A stretch of DNA of 64,000 nucleotides from Streptomyces adustus (GTDB lineage: Bacteria > Actinomycetota > Actinomycetes > Streptomycetales > Streptomycetaceae): positions 1 through 64,000 of the forward strand of contig NZ_VJZD01000019.1 in NCBI RefSeq assembly GCF_009377175.1. The letters are read 5' to 3'. This document shows, in pieces, positions 51,841 through 60,707 of the stretch. The notes beneath the pieces are model-generated. The model was not told the origin of the DNA. It saw only the letters and a list, made by a program, of their open reading frames with translations, and made no database searches. The position numbers and the translations under genes are program-made. How positions within the stretch are numbered: the stretch's first letter is position 1; each line of letters begins with the position of its first letter.

Positions 51841-52722
51841 GTGACCATCCCGAGCATCCCCGGATTCACCGAGCACCGCGTGCGCGTCGACGACGGCGTC
51901 ACCCTGAACGCAGCCGTCGGCGGCGCGGGCGCCCCGGTCGTGCTGCTGCACGGCTTTCCGCAGACCCACCTGATCTGGCGGCACGTCGCCGCCGACCTCG
52001 CCACCGACCACACCGTCCTCTGCCCGGACCTGCGCGGCTACGGCGCCAGCGACAAGCCCGCCGAATCCGGCCCCGACGTCTACTCCAAGCGGACCATGGC
52101 CCGGGACGTCGTACGCCTCGCCGCCGAACTGGGCCACGACCGCTTCACCCTCGCCGGCCACGACCGCGGCGCCCTGGTCGCCTTCCGCGCCGCGATGGAC
52201 CACCCGGACACCGTCTCCCGCGCCCTCTTCCTCGACGTCCTGCCCACCCTCGACATGTGGGACGCCCTGCACGGCGTCTCCGCCGCGGTCGGCTTCCACC
52301 TCTACCTGATGGCCCAGGCCCCCGGCCTGCCCGAGGAGATGATCCAGGCGGCCGCCGACCCCTTCTTCGCCCACTTCCTCGACGCCTGGACCAAGAACCC
52401 GGACGCGATCCCCGCCGACGTCCGTGCCCACTACCTCGCCGCGTCCGCGGCGGCCGTGCCCTCCATCGTCGCGGACTACCGTGCGTCGGCCGGCATCGAC
52501 GTGGACCATGACACCTTCGACAAGGAGGCGGGCAACCGGCTGGCCATGCCGGTGACCGTCCTCCAGCAGGACTGGGGCGCCGCGCTCGGCTACCACGCCC
52601 AGGGCCTGTGGAGCGCCTGGACCGACGACCTGGAGCACCGCACGGTGTCCTGCGGCCACTTCATGGCCGAGGAGGATCCCGGGCTGATCGCCGAGGAGAT
52701 CCGGGCACTCGCCGTGCGTTGA
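51841..52722 (+). CDS. Alpha/beta hydrolase, haloacetate dehalogenase/epoxide hydrolase type
   Basis: A 293-residue hydrolase. VVLLHGFPQTHLIWRHVA (oxyanion region HGFPQ), VLCPDLRGYGASDKP, and LAGHDRGALVAFR: the nucleophile elbow carries Asp (GHDRG), the hallmark of fluoroacetate dehalogenases and epoxide hydrolases. The C-terminal CGHFMAEEDP supplies the His. The cap with VSAAVGFHLYLMAQ and Trp-containing segments fits the haloacetate dehalogenase clade. GTG start with CAGGAG upstream. Divergent from the BTAD regulator. Whether it hydrolyses haloacids, epoxides or esters cannot be decided by reading. Confidence 0.88.
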   Translation: MTIPSIPGFTEHRVRVDDGVTLNAAVGGAGAPVVLLHGFPQTHLIWRHVAADLATDHTVLCPDLRGYGASDKPAESGPDVYSKRTMARDVVRLAAELGHDRFTLAGHDRGALVAFRAAMDHPDTVSRALFLDVLPTLDMWDALHGVSAAVGFHLYLMAQAPGLPEEMIQAAADPFFAHFLDAWTKNPDAIPADVRAHYLAASAAAVPSIVADYRASAGIDVDHDTFDKEAGNRLAMPVTVLQQDWGAALGYHAQGLWSAWTDDLEHRTVSCGHFMAEEDPGLIAEEIRALAVR

Positions 52723-52983
52723 TCGAGCCCCGCCGATGTGCGTCTCCCTCCCGACACCGGGAACTCGGGAGGGACGAGGCTGCTGCGGTACTGCTGGGCC
52801 GCAACAGGAAGGCGGACGTCGCGTGCGGCCCGGTTTCGCGGCGTCGTCCTCGCCTTGCGAGACCCGGGCGGAAGTTCGAAGCTGATAACGAGGCCTGCCT
52901 ACCGACCACATGGCGACCACATGGACCGAGCGCAGACGGCTGCGGGGCTCGGCCACCGCGGCCCGTGCAGGGAGCGGGTTCCA

Positions 52984-53211
52984 ATGAGGCTTGTCGTCGA
53001 TCTCAACCGGTGCCAGGGGTTCGCCCAGTGCGTCTTCCTCGCCCCGGACGTCTTCGCCCTCCACGGCGAAGAGGCACTGCTGTTCTCCCCTCGCTTCGAC
53101 GAAGCACAGCGTGACCGCGTGGAGAAGGCCGCCGCAGCCTGCCCGGTCCAGGCCATCCTCGTCGACTACTCCGACGAAGCGACGAAGCGGGTGGAGCCCC
53201 ATGTCCGCTGA
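52984..53211 (+). CDS. [3Fe-4S]-type ferredoxin of a P450 system
   Basis: A 75-residue ferredoxin. Cluster ligands are Cys10 (NRCQGFAQC), Cys16 and the C-terminal CPVQAI Cys; the position between the first two that would complete a CxxCxxC 4Fe-4S motif is not Cys, so a 3Fe-4S cluster is expected, as in other Streptomyces P450-partner ferredoxins. The last 11 bp overlap the ferredoxin-reductase gene, so the two are coupled. It would carry electrons from the reductase to the P450 two genes downstream. Confidence 0.92.
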   Translation: MRLVVDLNRCQGFAQCVFLAPDVFALHGEEALLFSPRFDEAQRDRVEKAAAACPVQAILVDYSDEATKRVEPHVR

Positions 53212-54595
53212 CACGGACGTCGAGGTCCTGCGGCGCCAGGGCCGCATCGTCGTGGTCGGTGCCTCGCTGGCCGGTCTGCGCGCGGCGGAGACCTTGCGCG
53301 AGCAGGGCTTCGCCGGATCACTGACCATGATCGGCGACGAGCCGTACGAACCCTACGACCGGCCGCCGCTGTCCAAGCAGGCGCTGCTCGGACGGGCACG
53401 ACCCGAGGACACCGCGCTTCCGCGGCGACGCGACATCGACGCCGAATGGCGTCTGGGCGTCGCCGCCGAGAGCCTGGACCGGGACACCAGGCAAGTGCGC
53501 CTGACGAACGGCGACACCGTCCCCTACGACCGCCTGCTGATCACCACCGGCACCAGAGCGCGGCCCTGGTTCCACCCGGAAGAGGCCGCACTGGACGGGG
53601 TGTTCGTGCTGCGTACCCGCGACGACTCCGCGCGCCTGCACCGCAAGCTGACCGGGGGAGTGTCCCGGGTGCTGGTGATCGGCGCCGGTTTCACGGGCTC
53701 GGAAGTCGCCTCCGCCTGCCGGGAGTTGGGGCTTGAGGTCACGGTCGCCGAACGTGGGCCCGCACCGCTGGTGGGCGCGCTCGGCGGAGTGATCGGCGCG
53801 GTCGCGGACCGACTGCAACGCAAGCACGGAGTCGACCTGCGCTGCGGAATCAGCGTCACCGCCCTCGAGGGCGACGACATGGGACGACTCAAGCGTGCCC
53901 ATCTGTCCGACGGTTCGGCGATCGAGGTGGAAGTGGCGGTCGTCTCCCTCGGGGCCATGCGGAACACCGAATGGCTCGCCGGCTCGGGGGTGGCCGCAGG
54001 ACCCCGGGGCATCGCGTGCGACGCAGGATGCCGCGTGTTCGACGTCAACGGCATCGTCACCGACGACATCTACGCCGCCGGTGACGTCGCCCGCAGCCCT
54101 CACCCGTTGTTCGACTACCAGTTCCTGGCACTGGAGCACTGGGGCAACGCGGTCGAACAGGCCGAGATCGCCGCCCACAACATGATCTGCGCGGGCCCGG
54201 ACCGCCGTCCGCACCTGTGGCTGCCGATGTTCTGGTCCACCCAGTTCGGTGTCAACATCAAGTCGGTGGGTGTTCCCCCGCTGGGCGACCAACTGGTCGT
54301 CGCTCAAGGAGCCCTCGACGAGGCGCGGTTCGTCGCGGTGTACGGGTACCGCGGCCGCGTCATCGCCGCAGCGTCCTTCGACCGAGCCAAGTGGCTGGGT
54401 TTCTACGGACAGCAGATCGCGTCAGGCGCGCCCTTCCCGCCGGAGTACCGCGCGGTCGACCGCCGGACCGAGACACTGCACCCGATCGACCCGGCCTTCC
54501 CCGACCCGCATCTGCCCACCCACGGGCCCACCGTCACGCTCACGGGCCACTCACCGAGCGAGCGGCGTGTCACCTTCGTACCGTCGCATGCCTGA
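53201..54595 (+). CDS. NAD(P)H:ferredoxin reductase (FAD-dependent)
   Basis: A 464-residue FAD oxidoreductase of the putidaredoxin/rubredoxin-reductase type. RIVVVGASLAGLRAAETLREQGF binds FAD; DEPYEPYDRPPLSKQ is the diagnostic block after strand 2; RVLVIGAGFTGSEVASACRELGLEVTVAE binds NAD(P)H; and DDIYAAGDVARSPHPLF closes the FAD site. A C-terminal domain includes FWSTQFGVNIKSVG. ATG 53201 overlaps the ferredoxin gene end. Together with ferredoxin and P450 it forms a self-sufficient class I electron chain. Confidence 0.93.
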   Translation: MSADTDVEVLRRQGRIVVVGASLAGLRAAETLREQGFAGSLTMIGDEPYEPYDRPPLSKQALLGRARPEDTALPRRRDIDAEWRLGVAAESLDRDTRQVRLTNGDTVPYDRLLITTGTRARPWFHPEEAALDGVFVLRTRDDSARLHRKLTGGVSRVLVIGAGFTGSEVASACRELGLEVTVAERGPAPLVGALGGVIGAVADRLQRKHGVDLRCGISVTALEGDDMGRLKRAHLSDGSAIEVEVAVVSLGAMRNTEWLAGSGVAAGPRGIACDAGCRVFDVNGIVTDDIYAAGDVARSPHPLFDYQFLALEHWGNAVEQAEIAAHNMICAGPDRRPHLWLPMFWSTQFGVNIKSVGVPPLGDQLVVAQGALDEARFVAVYGYRGRVIAAASFDRAKWLGFYGQQIASGAPFPPEYRAVDRRTETLHPIDPAFPDPHLPTHGPTVTLTGHSPSERRVTFVPSHA

Positions 54596-54634
54596 CCACC
54601 GGCCCTGCACCGCCCGGAGCCCCCAGGAGTCACC

Positions 54635-55837
54635 ATGACGTCCGGCACCATCGCCGCGCAGATCACCGACTACGCCAATCGGGCCGATCCCTATCCGCTC
54701 TTCGCTGAACTGCGCGAGCAACCGGTCAGGCGGGAGGACGACGGCACCTATCTGGTCAGCACCTACTACGAGGTGCGGAGCCTGGCCAACGACCCGCGGC
54801 TGAGCAACGACACGAGCAACCGCCCACCCGGCTACACCCGTGTCGGGCAACCGGTGGAGTCCGGCCTGCCGCCCAGCTTCATCTTCACCGACCCGCCCGT
54901 CCACGACCGGCTGCGCGACACGATCAACCGGCCGTTCGGCCCGCCGCACAGCCCCAGGTTCCTCGACGGCCTGCGCGGAGGGCTGGCCGAGGTCGTCACC
55001 GAGCTGCTCGACGCCTTCGAGGGCAAGGACCAGGTCGACATCGTGGAGGACTTCGCGTACCCCCTTCCCGTCACCGCCATCTGCAAGGTCCTCGGCGTGC
55101 CGCGCGAGGACGAACCACGCTTCCACGGCTGGGCCGACGCCCTGGCGTCGTCACTCGATCCCCAGGCCGGGGAGGACGGCCAGGGAAAGGCGCAGCGGGC
55201 CCGCCAGGACATGGGTGCCTACCTGGCCGATCTGATCGAGACCAAGCGCCGCCGGCCCGGGCCGGGGATACTCAGCGCGCTCGCCCCCGAGATGACACCG
55301 GCAGACCTGGAAGCCACCGCGGTGCTGCTCCTGGTCGCCGGCCACGAGACCACCGTCAACGCCATCACCAACACGACCCTCACCCTGCTGCGCCACCCCG
55401 ACGTCCTCGAACGGTTCCAGAAGGACCCGAGCCTGGCCGTCCCGCTCATCGAGGAAGTGCTGCGGTACGAGCCTCCGGTCCAGTTCGTGCCGTGGACCAC
55501 CGCACTGGCCGACATCGACGTCGCCGACACCACGATCCCCGAGGGCTCTCCGGTCTGGCTCATGCTGGCCGCGGCCAACCGCGATCCCCGGCGCTTCGAG
55601 GACCCCGACCGGTTCGATCCCGACCGCGAGGACAACGAGCACCTCGGCTTCTACACCGGCATCCACTACTGCTTCGGCGCCCCTCTCGCCCGCATGGAAC
55701 TCCATGTGGCGGTGCCCGAACTCTTCCGCCGCGTCACGTTCTCCCGGCTGCTGGAGGACCCGCCGCCGTACCGTGCCAACGCCGTGCTGCGCGGCCCGCG
55801 CCACCTTCCCGTGGCCATCGAGGGCCTGACAGCCTGA
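54635..55837 (+). CDS. Cytochrome P450
   Basis: A 400-residue bacterial P450. I-helix LLLVAGHETTVNAI (proton-relay Thr), K-helix EEVLRYEPPVQ (ExxR), the PERF region NRDPRRFEDPDRFDPDR, and the heme loop FYTGIHYCFGAPLARMEL with Cys346 as thiolate ligand, all in order and at normal spacing. CCAGGAGTCACC precedes the ATG. It follows its ferredoxin reductase by 39 bp in one operon with the ferredoxin. Substrate unknown; the absence of biosynthetic genes around it suggests a xenobiotic or catabolic hydroxylase more than a tailoring enzyme. Confidence 0.95.
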   Translation: MTSGTIAAQITDYANRADPYPLFAELREQPVRREDDGTYLVSTYYEVRSLANDPRLSNDTSNRPPGYTRVGQPVESGLPPSFIFTDPPVHDRLRDTINRPFGPPHSPRFLDGLRGGLAEVVTELLDAFEGKDQVDIVEDFAYPLPVTAICKVLGVPREDEPRFHGWADALASSLDPQAGEDGQGKAQRARQDMGAYLADLIETKRRRPGPGILSALAPEMTPADLEATAVLLLVAGHETTVNAITNTTLTLLRHPDVLERFQKDPSLAVPLIEEVLRYEPPVQFVPWTTALADIDVADTTIPEGSPVWLMLAAANRDPRRFEDPDRFDPDREDNEHLGFYTGIHYCFGAPLARMELHVAVPELFRRVTFSRLLEDPPPYRANAVLRGPRHLPVAIEGLTA

Positions 55838-55924
55838 GCACGGCCGACGTGGCACGGCTCACGCGGCTGCTTGGCTGACGCGGCTGCTTGAAGGTGCCAT
55901 CGTCTTCGATTTCAGCCCCTCATG

Positions 55925-55958
55925 TCCCGATCGGGCGTGCTCCACCGCCCGATCGGGA
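55925..55958. terminator. Bidirectional hairpin terminator between P450 and alcohol dehydrogenase
   Basis: Perfect 13-bp arms TCCCGATCGGGCG and CGCCCGATCGGGA with an 8-nt loop, located between the convergent P450 and ADH genes. Confidence 0.75.
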
Positions 55959-55989
55959 AGGCCGCGGCCGTGAGGAGTCGGTCCGGGCG

Positions 55990-57015
55990 TCAGCCGACGG
56001 TGAGGACCATCCGGAAGCGGGCCTTGCCGGCGAGCATCTTCCGGTAAGCCTCGTCCGCGCGGTCCAGCGGCACGGTCTCGGTCATCGGGCGGATGTTGTG
56101 CAGGGCGCTGAAGGCCATGGTGTCCTCCACGTCCTGTGAGGTGCCGGACGGGTGGCCCCGGACGACGTAGCCGCTCAGCAGGAGCTGGGCCGGGGTGACC
56201 CCGAGCGGCTCGGTGTCGGCTCCGATGACCACGAGCTCACCCCGGGGGGCCAGGCCGGACACGGCGGAGGTGATCGCCTCGGAGTTGCCCGCGGTGGCCA
56301 GGACGACCCTGGCGCCGCCGAGGGACTGAAGCGCCTCGGCGGTCGGAGTGCCGGAGGTGCTGTCGATGTAGTGGTGGGCGCCGAGCTGCTTGGCGAAGTC
56401 GGCCTTCTCGGCGCCGCGCGCGATTCCCACGGTCTCGAAGCCCATCGCGGCCGCGTACTGCACGCCCAGGTGTCCCAGGCCACCGAGGCCGAGCACCGCG
56501 ACCAGATCTCCCGGCCGCGCGGCGCTGCGCCGGAGCCCGTTGAAGACCGTCACGCCCGCGCAGGCCATCGGCCCCGCGTCGACCGCCGACAGCGCGTCGG
56601 GGATCCGGGCGAGCGCGTCCACGGGCGCGACGACCTTCTCGGCGAATCCCCCGTCGTACGTCCATCCCGGGACCTGAAGGCTCCGGCACACGATGAAATC
56701 ACCCTCACGGCAGGGCTTGCAGTGCCCGCAGCTCCCGCCGAACCAGCCGACCGCGACCCGGTCGCCGACCTGCCATCCCTGGTCCTGAGCGGCTGCGCCC
56801 AGTTCCTCGATGCGGCCGGCGATCTCGTGCCCGGGCACCTCGGGGAACGACAGGCCCGGCAGCCCGTTGCTCACGAAGATCGCATCGCTGTGGCAGACGC
56901 CGCACGCCTCCACGGCGATCCTGACCTGGCGGGGTCCCAGCTGCGACGTCTCTCGCTCGGCGATTTCGAACGTGCCGTTCGGGGTGGTGACCTGCGCGAC
57001 TCGATACGCACTCAT
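55990..57015 (-). CDS. Zinc-dependent alcohol dehydrogenase
   Basis: A 341-residue MDR alcohol dehydrogenase. ACGVCHSD gives the catalytic-zinc Cys, PGHEIAGRIEELG the zinc His-Glu, GSCGHCKPCREGDFIVC the structural zinc lobe (four Cys), and VLGLGGLGHLGVQYAAAMG the NAD(P) fold. Compact length and GWFGGSCGHC resemble the AdhP-like/aldehyde reductase group. ATG 57015 directly follows the SnoaL stop (TGAGATG), so the two are co-translated. Reversible oxidation of primary alcohols or reduction of aldehydes is expected. Confidence 0.93.
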   Translation of the reverse strand: MSAYRVAQVTTPNGTFEIAERETSQLGPRQVRIAVEACGVCHSDAIFVSNGLPGLSFPEVPGHEIAGRIEELGAAAQDQGWQVGDRVAVGWFGGSCGHCKPCREGDFIVCRSLQVPGWTYDGGFAEKVVAPVDALARIPDALSAVDAGPMACAGVTVFNGLRRSAARPGDLVAVLGLGGLGHLGVQYAAAMGFETVGIARGAEKADFAKQLGAHHYIDSTSGTPTAEALQSLGGARVVLATAGNSEAITSAVSGLAPRGELVVIGADTEPLGVTPAQLLLSGYVVRGHPSGTSQDVEDTMAFSALHNIRPMTETVPLDRADEAYRKMLAGKARFRMVLTVG

Positions 57016-57016
57016 C

Positions 57017-57421
57017 TCAGCGCTCCTCGGGGAAGTGGTCGCCGTACATCGGCAGATGGCTCAGGGACTGTTCGCGAGTGGCTTCCTGTTCGATGACGTC
57101 CCAGTGCTCCGCCAGGACACCGTCCTGGATGCGGAGGAAGTCGACGGCGATCCACGGGGCGGCCTGAGCGTGCCCCGAGAAGCGGCCGCGCACCATGACC
57201 ATGTCGCCCTGGGCCATGACCAGCTCGTACTCGTGTCTCAGGTCCGGCGGGAGGCTCCTGACGAGGTCGAAGAGCCCCTCCCGCCCGGGTGCGATATGGG
57301 CGCTGTGCTGGATGTAGCCGGGAGACCAGAAACGTTCGGCCGCGGCGTAGTCCCGCTTGTTGAACAAAGTATCGAAAGCGTCGAGGACGACAGCCTTGTT
57401 CTTCTCTTCGAGGGCGCTCAT
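57017..57421 (-). CDS. SnoaL-like (NTF2-fold) protein
   Basis: A 134-residue alpha+beta-barrel protein. KNKAVVLDAFDTLFNKRDYAAAERFWSPGYIQHSAHIAPGREGL is the SnoaL/NTF2 N-terminal block with the conserved YxxH (Tyr-Ile-Gln-His), followed by DMVMVRGRFSGHA, VDFLRIQDGVLAEHWDVIEQEA, the closing strand-turn of polyketide-cyclase-like proteins. First gene of a two-gene operon with the zinc alcohol dehydrogenase. Probably a lyase, isomerase or ester-type enzyme on a small carbonyl compound. Confidence 0.9.
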   Translation of the reverse strand: MSALEEKNKAVVLDAFDTLFNKRDYAAAERFWSPGYIQHSAHIAPGREGLFDLVRSLPPDLRHEYELVMAQGDMVMVRGRFSGHAQAAPWIAVDFLRIQDGVLAEHWDVIEQEATREQSLSHLPMYGDHFPEER

Positions 57422-58196
57422 GGGGGAAACCGCCTTCTGTGTGCCGCACGCGGAGTCGGGCGCAGGCAGCCGGAAAGCAACGCGGAGCCACGTCGATCAA
57501 CGACGGTGTCCAGTGCCACGATACGTAGGTTTCGGAACATCCACAGTTTCGGGACCACCGCGGTTCCAGGGACGAGACCCCTGGCCGCCAGGGAAGATCC
57601 CGGCACGCCTGTCGATGGAAGGGTGGTGGGTCGGTTCCTTCGTCCTTCTCTACGGGCTGGGCCGTGCTTCTCGGCCGGCGAGCCGTGTGTGAAGTCCTCG
57701 TAGGCCTGAGCGCGCCCGGCCAGACGCGGCGTCCCGCGTACGCCCGCGTGCCGTGCCTCGCGGTCCGGCTTCTCGTGCCCGCCCTCATCGGTGCTGGTGC
57801 CGGCTGTCCGGTGACAGGCCAGATCGATGCGCGCCGACGCCCGAGCGAGGCAGAGGTGCTCGCGAGGATGCGAACTCCTCAAGAACCGGCCGTTCGTCCC
57901 ACGCTCCGGGTGCGGTCGCTCGCCGAAGTCGAGCGCGACGGCGATGACGACATGCATCGCTTGCATCGCTTTGTGGAGACGTTCGTCAACGGGCTGCATG
58001 GGCGATACCAGGACCGGGCGAAGGATCACTGGACCGGGACGGGTTTCTCAGCCCACCAGGCGTTCCAGCAGCAGGAAGGCGCCGATGGCGACCACCATGG
58101 CACCGCTGGCGCGGGTGACAGAAGCCGCCCAAGGACCCGGAAGGGACCGATGCCGACCTGCCGCAGGGACCTTGATCACCGGTAGCCTGACGCCCG
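57422..58196. other. Long intergenic stretch with a possible transporter relic
   Basis: About 770 bp. Most frames are arginine/proline shadows. On the minus strand near 58045-58125 the sequence reads TRASGAMVVAIGAFLLLERLVG and stops, resembling the last membrane helix of a small transporter, but nothing joins to it upstream. It could be what is left of a gene divergent from the AraC regulator. Otherwise no gene seen. Confidence 0.35.
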
Positions 58197-58995
58197 ATGT
58201 CCTCAGCCAGCCACTCTTCGGCCGCCTCCGCCGGACCGGAAGAGCCGATTCTCCAGGGCGGGGCCTGGCTGCCCCACGGCTTCCAGCTCGCCCCCCACTC
58301 GCACCTGCACGGGCAGCTCGTCTACGCCGCCGCCGGCGCGCTGGCCACCGCGACCGAGCGGGGAACCTGGGTCGCCCCCGCCGACCGCGTCACCTGGACA
58401 CCGCCGCGCTTCGCCCACTCCCACCGCTTCTACGGCCACACCGACGTGCGCCTCGTGACCGTACCTCTCGACCTGTGCGGCGAGTTCGTGCAGCACCCCA
58501 GCGTCTTCGCGGTCAGCCCCCTGTTGCGCGAGACGCTCCTGGCACTGACCGACCGGCCGGAAAGGCGGCCCGGGGCGCACCGGCGGCTGCTGGCCGTGAT
58601 CGTGGACGAGCTCGCCGACACCGCGGAGACGTCTCTGCACCTGCCCGAGCCCGTGGACGACCGGCTGCGCGCCGCCACGGATCTCCTGCACGAGGATCCG
58701 GCGCGGCCCGCCACCCTGGCAGAGCTGGGCCGGATGGTCGGGGCCAGCGAGCGCACGCTGAGTCGTCTGTTCCACTCGGAGCTGAGCATGAGCTTCCACC
58801 GCTGGCGCACCACCTTGCGCATCCACCTTGCGCATCCACCTTGCCCTGGCTCACCTCACCGGCGGGATGTCGGTGACCGAGACCTCGGTGGCGTGCGGGT
58901 GGTCCAACCCCTCCAGCTTCATCGACGCCTTCACCGAGGTCGTCGGCCAGACTCCCGGCCGCTATCAGTCGACGCTGCGAATCGCCCAAAAGTGA
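58197..58995 (+). pseudogene. AraC-family regulator disrupted by a 13-bp tandem duplication
   Basis: From ATG 58197 the frame encodes an AraC regulator: cupin-type sensor (WLPHGFQLAPHSHLHGQLVYAAAGALATATERGTWVAPADRVTW), then the first helix-turn-helix LAELGRMVGASERTLSRLFHSELSMSFHRWRTTLRI. At 58813-58838 the 13-mer CCTTGCGCATCCA occurs twice; one extra copy shifts the frame by one. In the shifted frame the remaining sequence is perfect AraC: LALAHLTGGMSVTETSVACGWSNPSSFIDAFTEVVGQTPGRYQ, ending TGA at 58995. The duplicated state truncates the second DNA-binding half and continues into unrelated sequence. Likely inactive as it stands. Confidence 0.85.
58813..58838. repeat. 13-bp tandem duplication causing frameshift
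   Basis: Units 58813-58825 and 58826-58838 are identical (CCTTGCGCATCCA), followed by a partial third CCTTGC. Removing one unit restores the AraC reading frame. Confidence 0.85.
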
Positions 58996-59096
58996 TCAAC
59001 GGGACACTTGGTACGCGGACGACTGCCGTGGATCGATGCTGGCGGCTTTCCGGCATCGGCTGTCCAGTCACCGGTGGTCGGCATCGTCGCAGGCTT

Positions 59097-59444
59097 TCAC
59101 AGTGGTGGGCACTGCCCGTGCATGATGGCGCGGTTGATTCGGCCGGTGAACTTCTGCCGTATCCGGCGGGCGGAGACGCCCTTGAGGCTGTTGACCAGCT
59201 TGGAGACGGCGGCCTTGGGCGGGTAGTGCACGAGGAGGTGGACGTGATCGCGTTCGCCGTTGAACTCCTTCAGCTCCGCTTCGAAGTCCTCGCAGACCTT
59301 GCGCATGATCTCTTCGCAGCGTGTCAGCATCTCGTCGTTGAACACCCTGCGCCGGTACTTCGTCACGAGGACCAAGTGCACGTGCATCGCCGAAACGACA
59401 TGCCTGCCACGTCTGCAATCGTTCTGCCCACCAGTGAGATTCAT
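59097..59444 (-). CDS. tnpA: IS200/IS605 Y1-transposase TnpA, C-terminally truncated
   Basis: A 115-residue protein: RRGRHVVSAMHVHLVLVTKYRRRVF at the N-terminus, the HUH metal motif in ERDHVHLLVHYPP (His67, His69), then SKLVNSLKGVSARRIRQKF and GRINRAIMHG. Complete relatives continue with a FWSPSYF-type segment and the helix bearing the catalytic Tyr; here the protein ends five residues after MHG, so the catalytic tyrosine is missing. It is probably inactive, and the element cannot move by itself unless a TnpA from elsewhere helps. Confidence 0.82.
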   Translation of the reverse strand: MNLTGGQNDCRRGRHVVSAMHVHLVLVTKYRRRVFNDEMLTRCEEIMRKVCEDFEAELKEFNGERDHVHLLVHYPPKAAVSKLVNSLKGVSARRIRQKFTGRINRAIMHGQCPPL

Positions 59445-59462
59445 CGTCGTAGGGTCTTGGGT

Positions 59463-60707
59463 GTGCAGCTTCGCTACAACTACCGGGCCTACCCGGATGC
59501 CAGCCAGCGCCGTGCGCTGGCCCAGGCGTTCGGGTGCGCGCGGGTGGTGTGGAACGACTGCCTGCGTGATCGCAAGGAAGCGCACGCGGCGGGGCTGCCG
59601 TATGTGAAGTCGGCCGAGCTGTCCCGGCTTCGCATCACCCAGGCCAAGCGCACCGCCGAACGCGTTTGGCTCGCCGACGTGTCGGCGGTCGTCCTGCAAC
59701 AGTCTCTGCGGGACCTGGATGCCGCCTACAAGAACTTCTTCGACAGCCTCAAGGGCAAGCGGCAGGGCCGCAAGGCCGGCCCTCCCCGCTACAAGTCGAA
59801 GAAGGACACCCGGCAGTCGATCCGCCTGAACACCAACGCCTTCTCCCTCCAGGACGACGGCACGGTGTACGTGGCCAAGGTCGGCAACCTCAAGGCCAAA
59901 TGGTCCCGCCAGCTTCCGGCCGCACCCACGTCCCTGACCGTCACCAAGGACAGCTGCGGCCGGTACTTCCTCAGCTTCGTCGTGGACACCGAACCGGACA
60001 TCCTCCCCGGCGTGGAGAGCGACGCCGGTATCGACCTCGGCCTGTCCGCCTTCGCGGTCCTGTCCGACGGCAGCAGAATCGACAGCCCCCGCTTCCTGCG
60101 CCGGGCCGAGAAGAAACTCAAGCGCCTTCAGCGGGAACTGTCCCGCAAGACCAAGGGATCCAATAACCGGGCCAAGGCCCGTATCAAGGTCGCACGCCAG
60201 CACGCCAAGGTGGCCGACCGGCGCCGGGACTTCCACCACAAGGCATCCACACAGATCATCCGCGACAGCCAAGCGGTGTACGTGGAAGACCTCACGGTGT
60301 CCGCTCTCGCGCGTACCCGGCTCGCCAAGTCCGTGCACGATGCGGGATGGTCCGCGTTCGTCGGCATGCTGCAGTACAAGGCGGCTCTGCACGGCCGCAC
60401 CTTCGCCAAGGTGGACCGCGTCTTCCCGTCCTCCCAGGTCTGCTCGGCCTGCGGATTCAGGGACGGCCCCAAGCCCCTGCACGTCCGGGAATGGACGTGC
60501 AGCGCCTGCGGCACCGTGCACGACCGCGACCACAACGCAGCCCGCAACATCCTCCTCGAAGGACGCCGCATCGTCGCCACCGGACGGGTGGAGACGCCAA
60601 ACGCCTGTGGAGCGCCGGTAAGACGGGCACACGTGCCCGCACAGCGCGTTGAAGCAGGAAGCCCCCGGAAGGGTCAGACGACCCAGGCCGGAATCCCTGG
60701 ACTTTAG
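59463..60707 (+). CDS. tnpB: TnpB RNA-guided nuclease of the IS605 element
   Basis: A 414-residue TnpB of full length. N-terminal helix-turn-helix and wedge region (YNYRAYPDASQRRALAQAFG; VVWNDCLRDRK), then the RuvC-like parts: IDLGLSAFAVL (Asp191), VYVEDLTVSAL (Glu275) and DRDHNAARNIL (Asp356), with the zinc finger CSACGF...CSACG (Cys327, 330, 346, 349) inserted before the last. All catalytic residues are present. TnpB proteins are OMEGA-RNA-guided DNA nucleases that help retain their elements. GTG start 59463. Confidence 0.92.
   Translation: MQLRYNYRAYPDASQRRALAQAFGCARVVWNDCLRDRKEAHAAGLPYVKSAELSRLRITQAKRTAERVWLADVSAVVLQQSLRDLDAAYKNFFDSLKGKRQGRKAGPPRYKSKKDTRQSIRLNTNAFSLQDDGTVYVAKVGNLKAKWSRQLPAAPTSLTVTKDSCGRYFLSFVVDTEPDILPGVESDAGIDLGLSAFAVLSDGSRIDSPRFLRRAEKKLKRLQRELSRKTKGSNNRAKARIKVARQHAKVADRRRDFHHKASTQIIRDSQAVYVEDLTVSALARTRLAKSVHDAGWSAFVGMLQYKAALHGRTFAKVDRVFPSSQVCSACGFRDGPKPLHVREWTCSACGTVHDRDHNAARNILLEGRRIVATGRVETPNACGAPVRRAHVPAQRVEAGSPRKGQTTQAGIPGL

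Noticed and set aside
58197-60707. An 836-codon frame joining AraC and TnpB
   Set aside because: The join exists only because the AraC frameshift removes its stop; TnpB has its own GTG start and the AraC tail lies in another frame.
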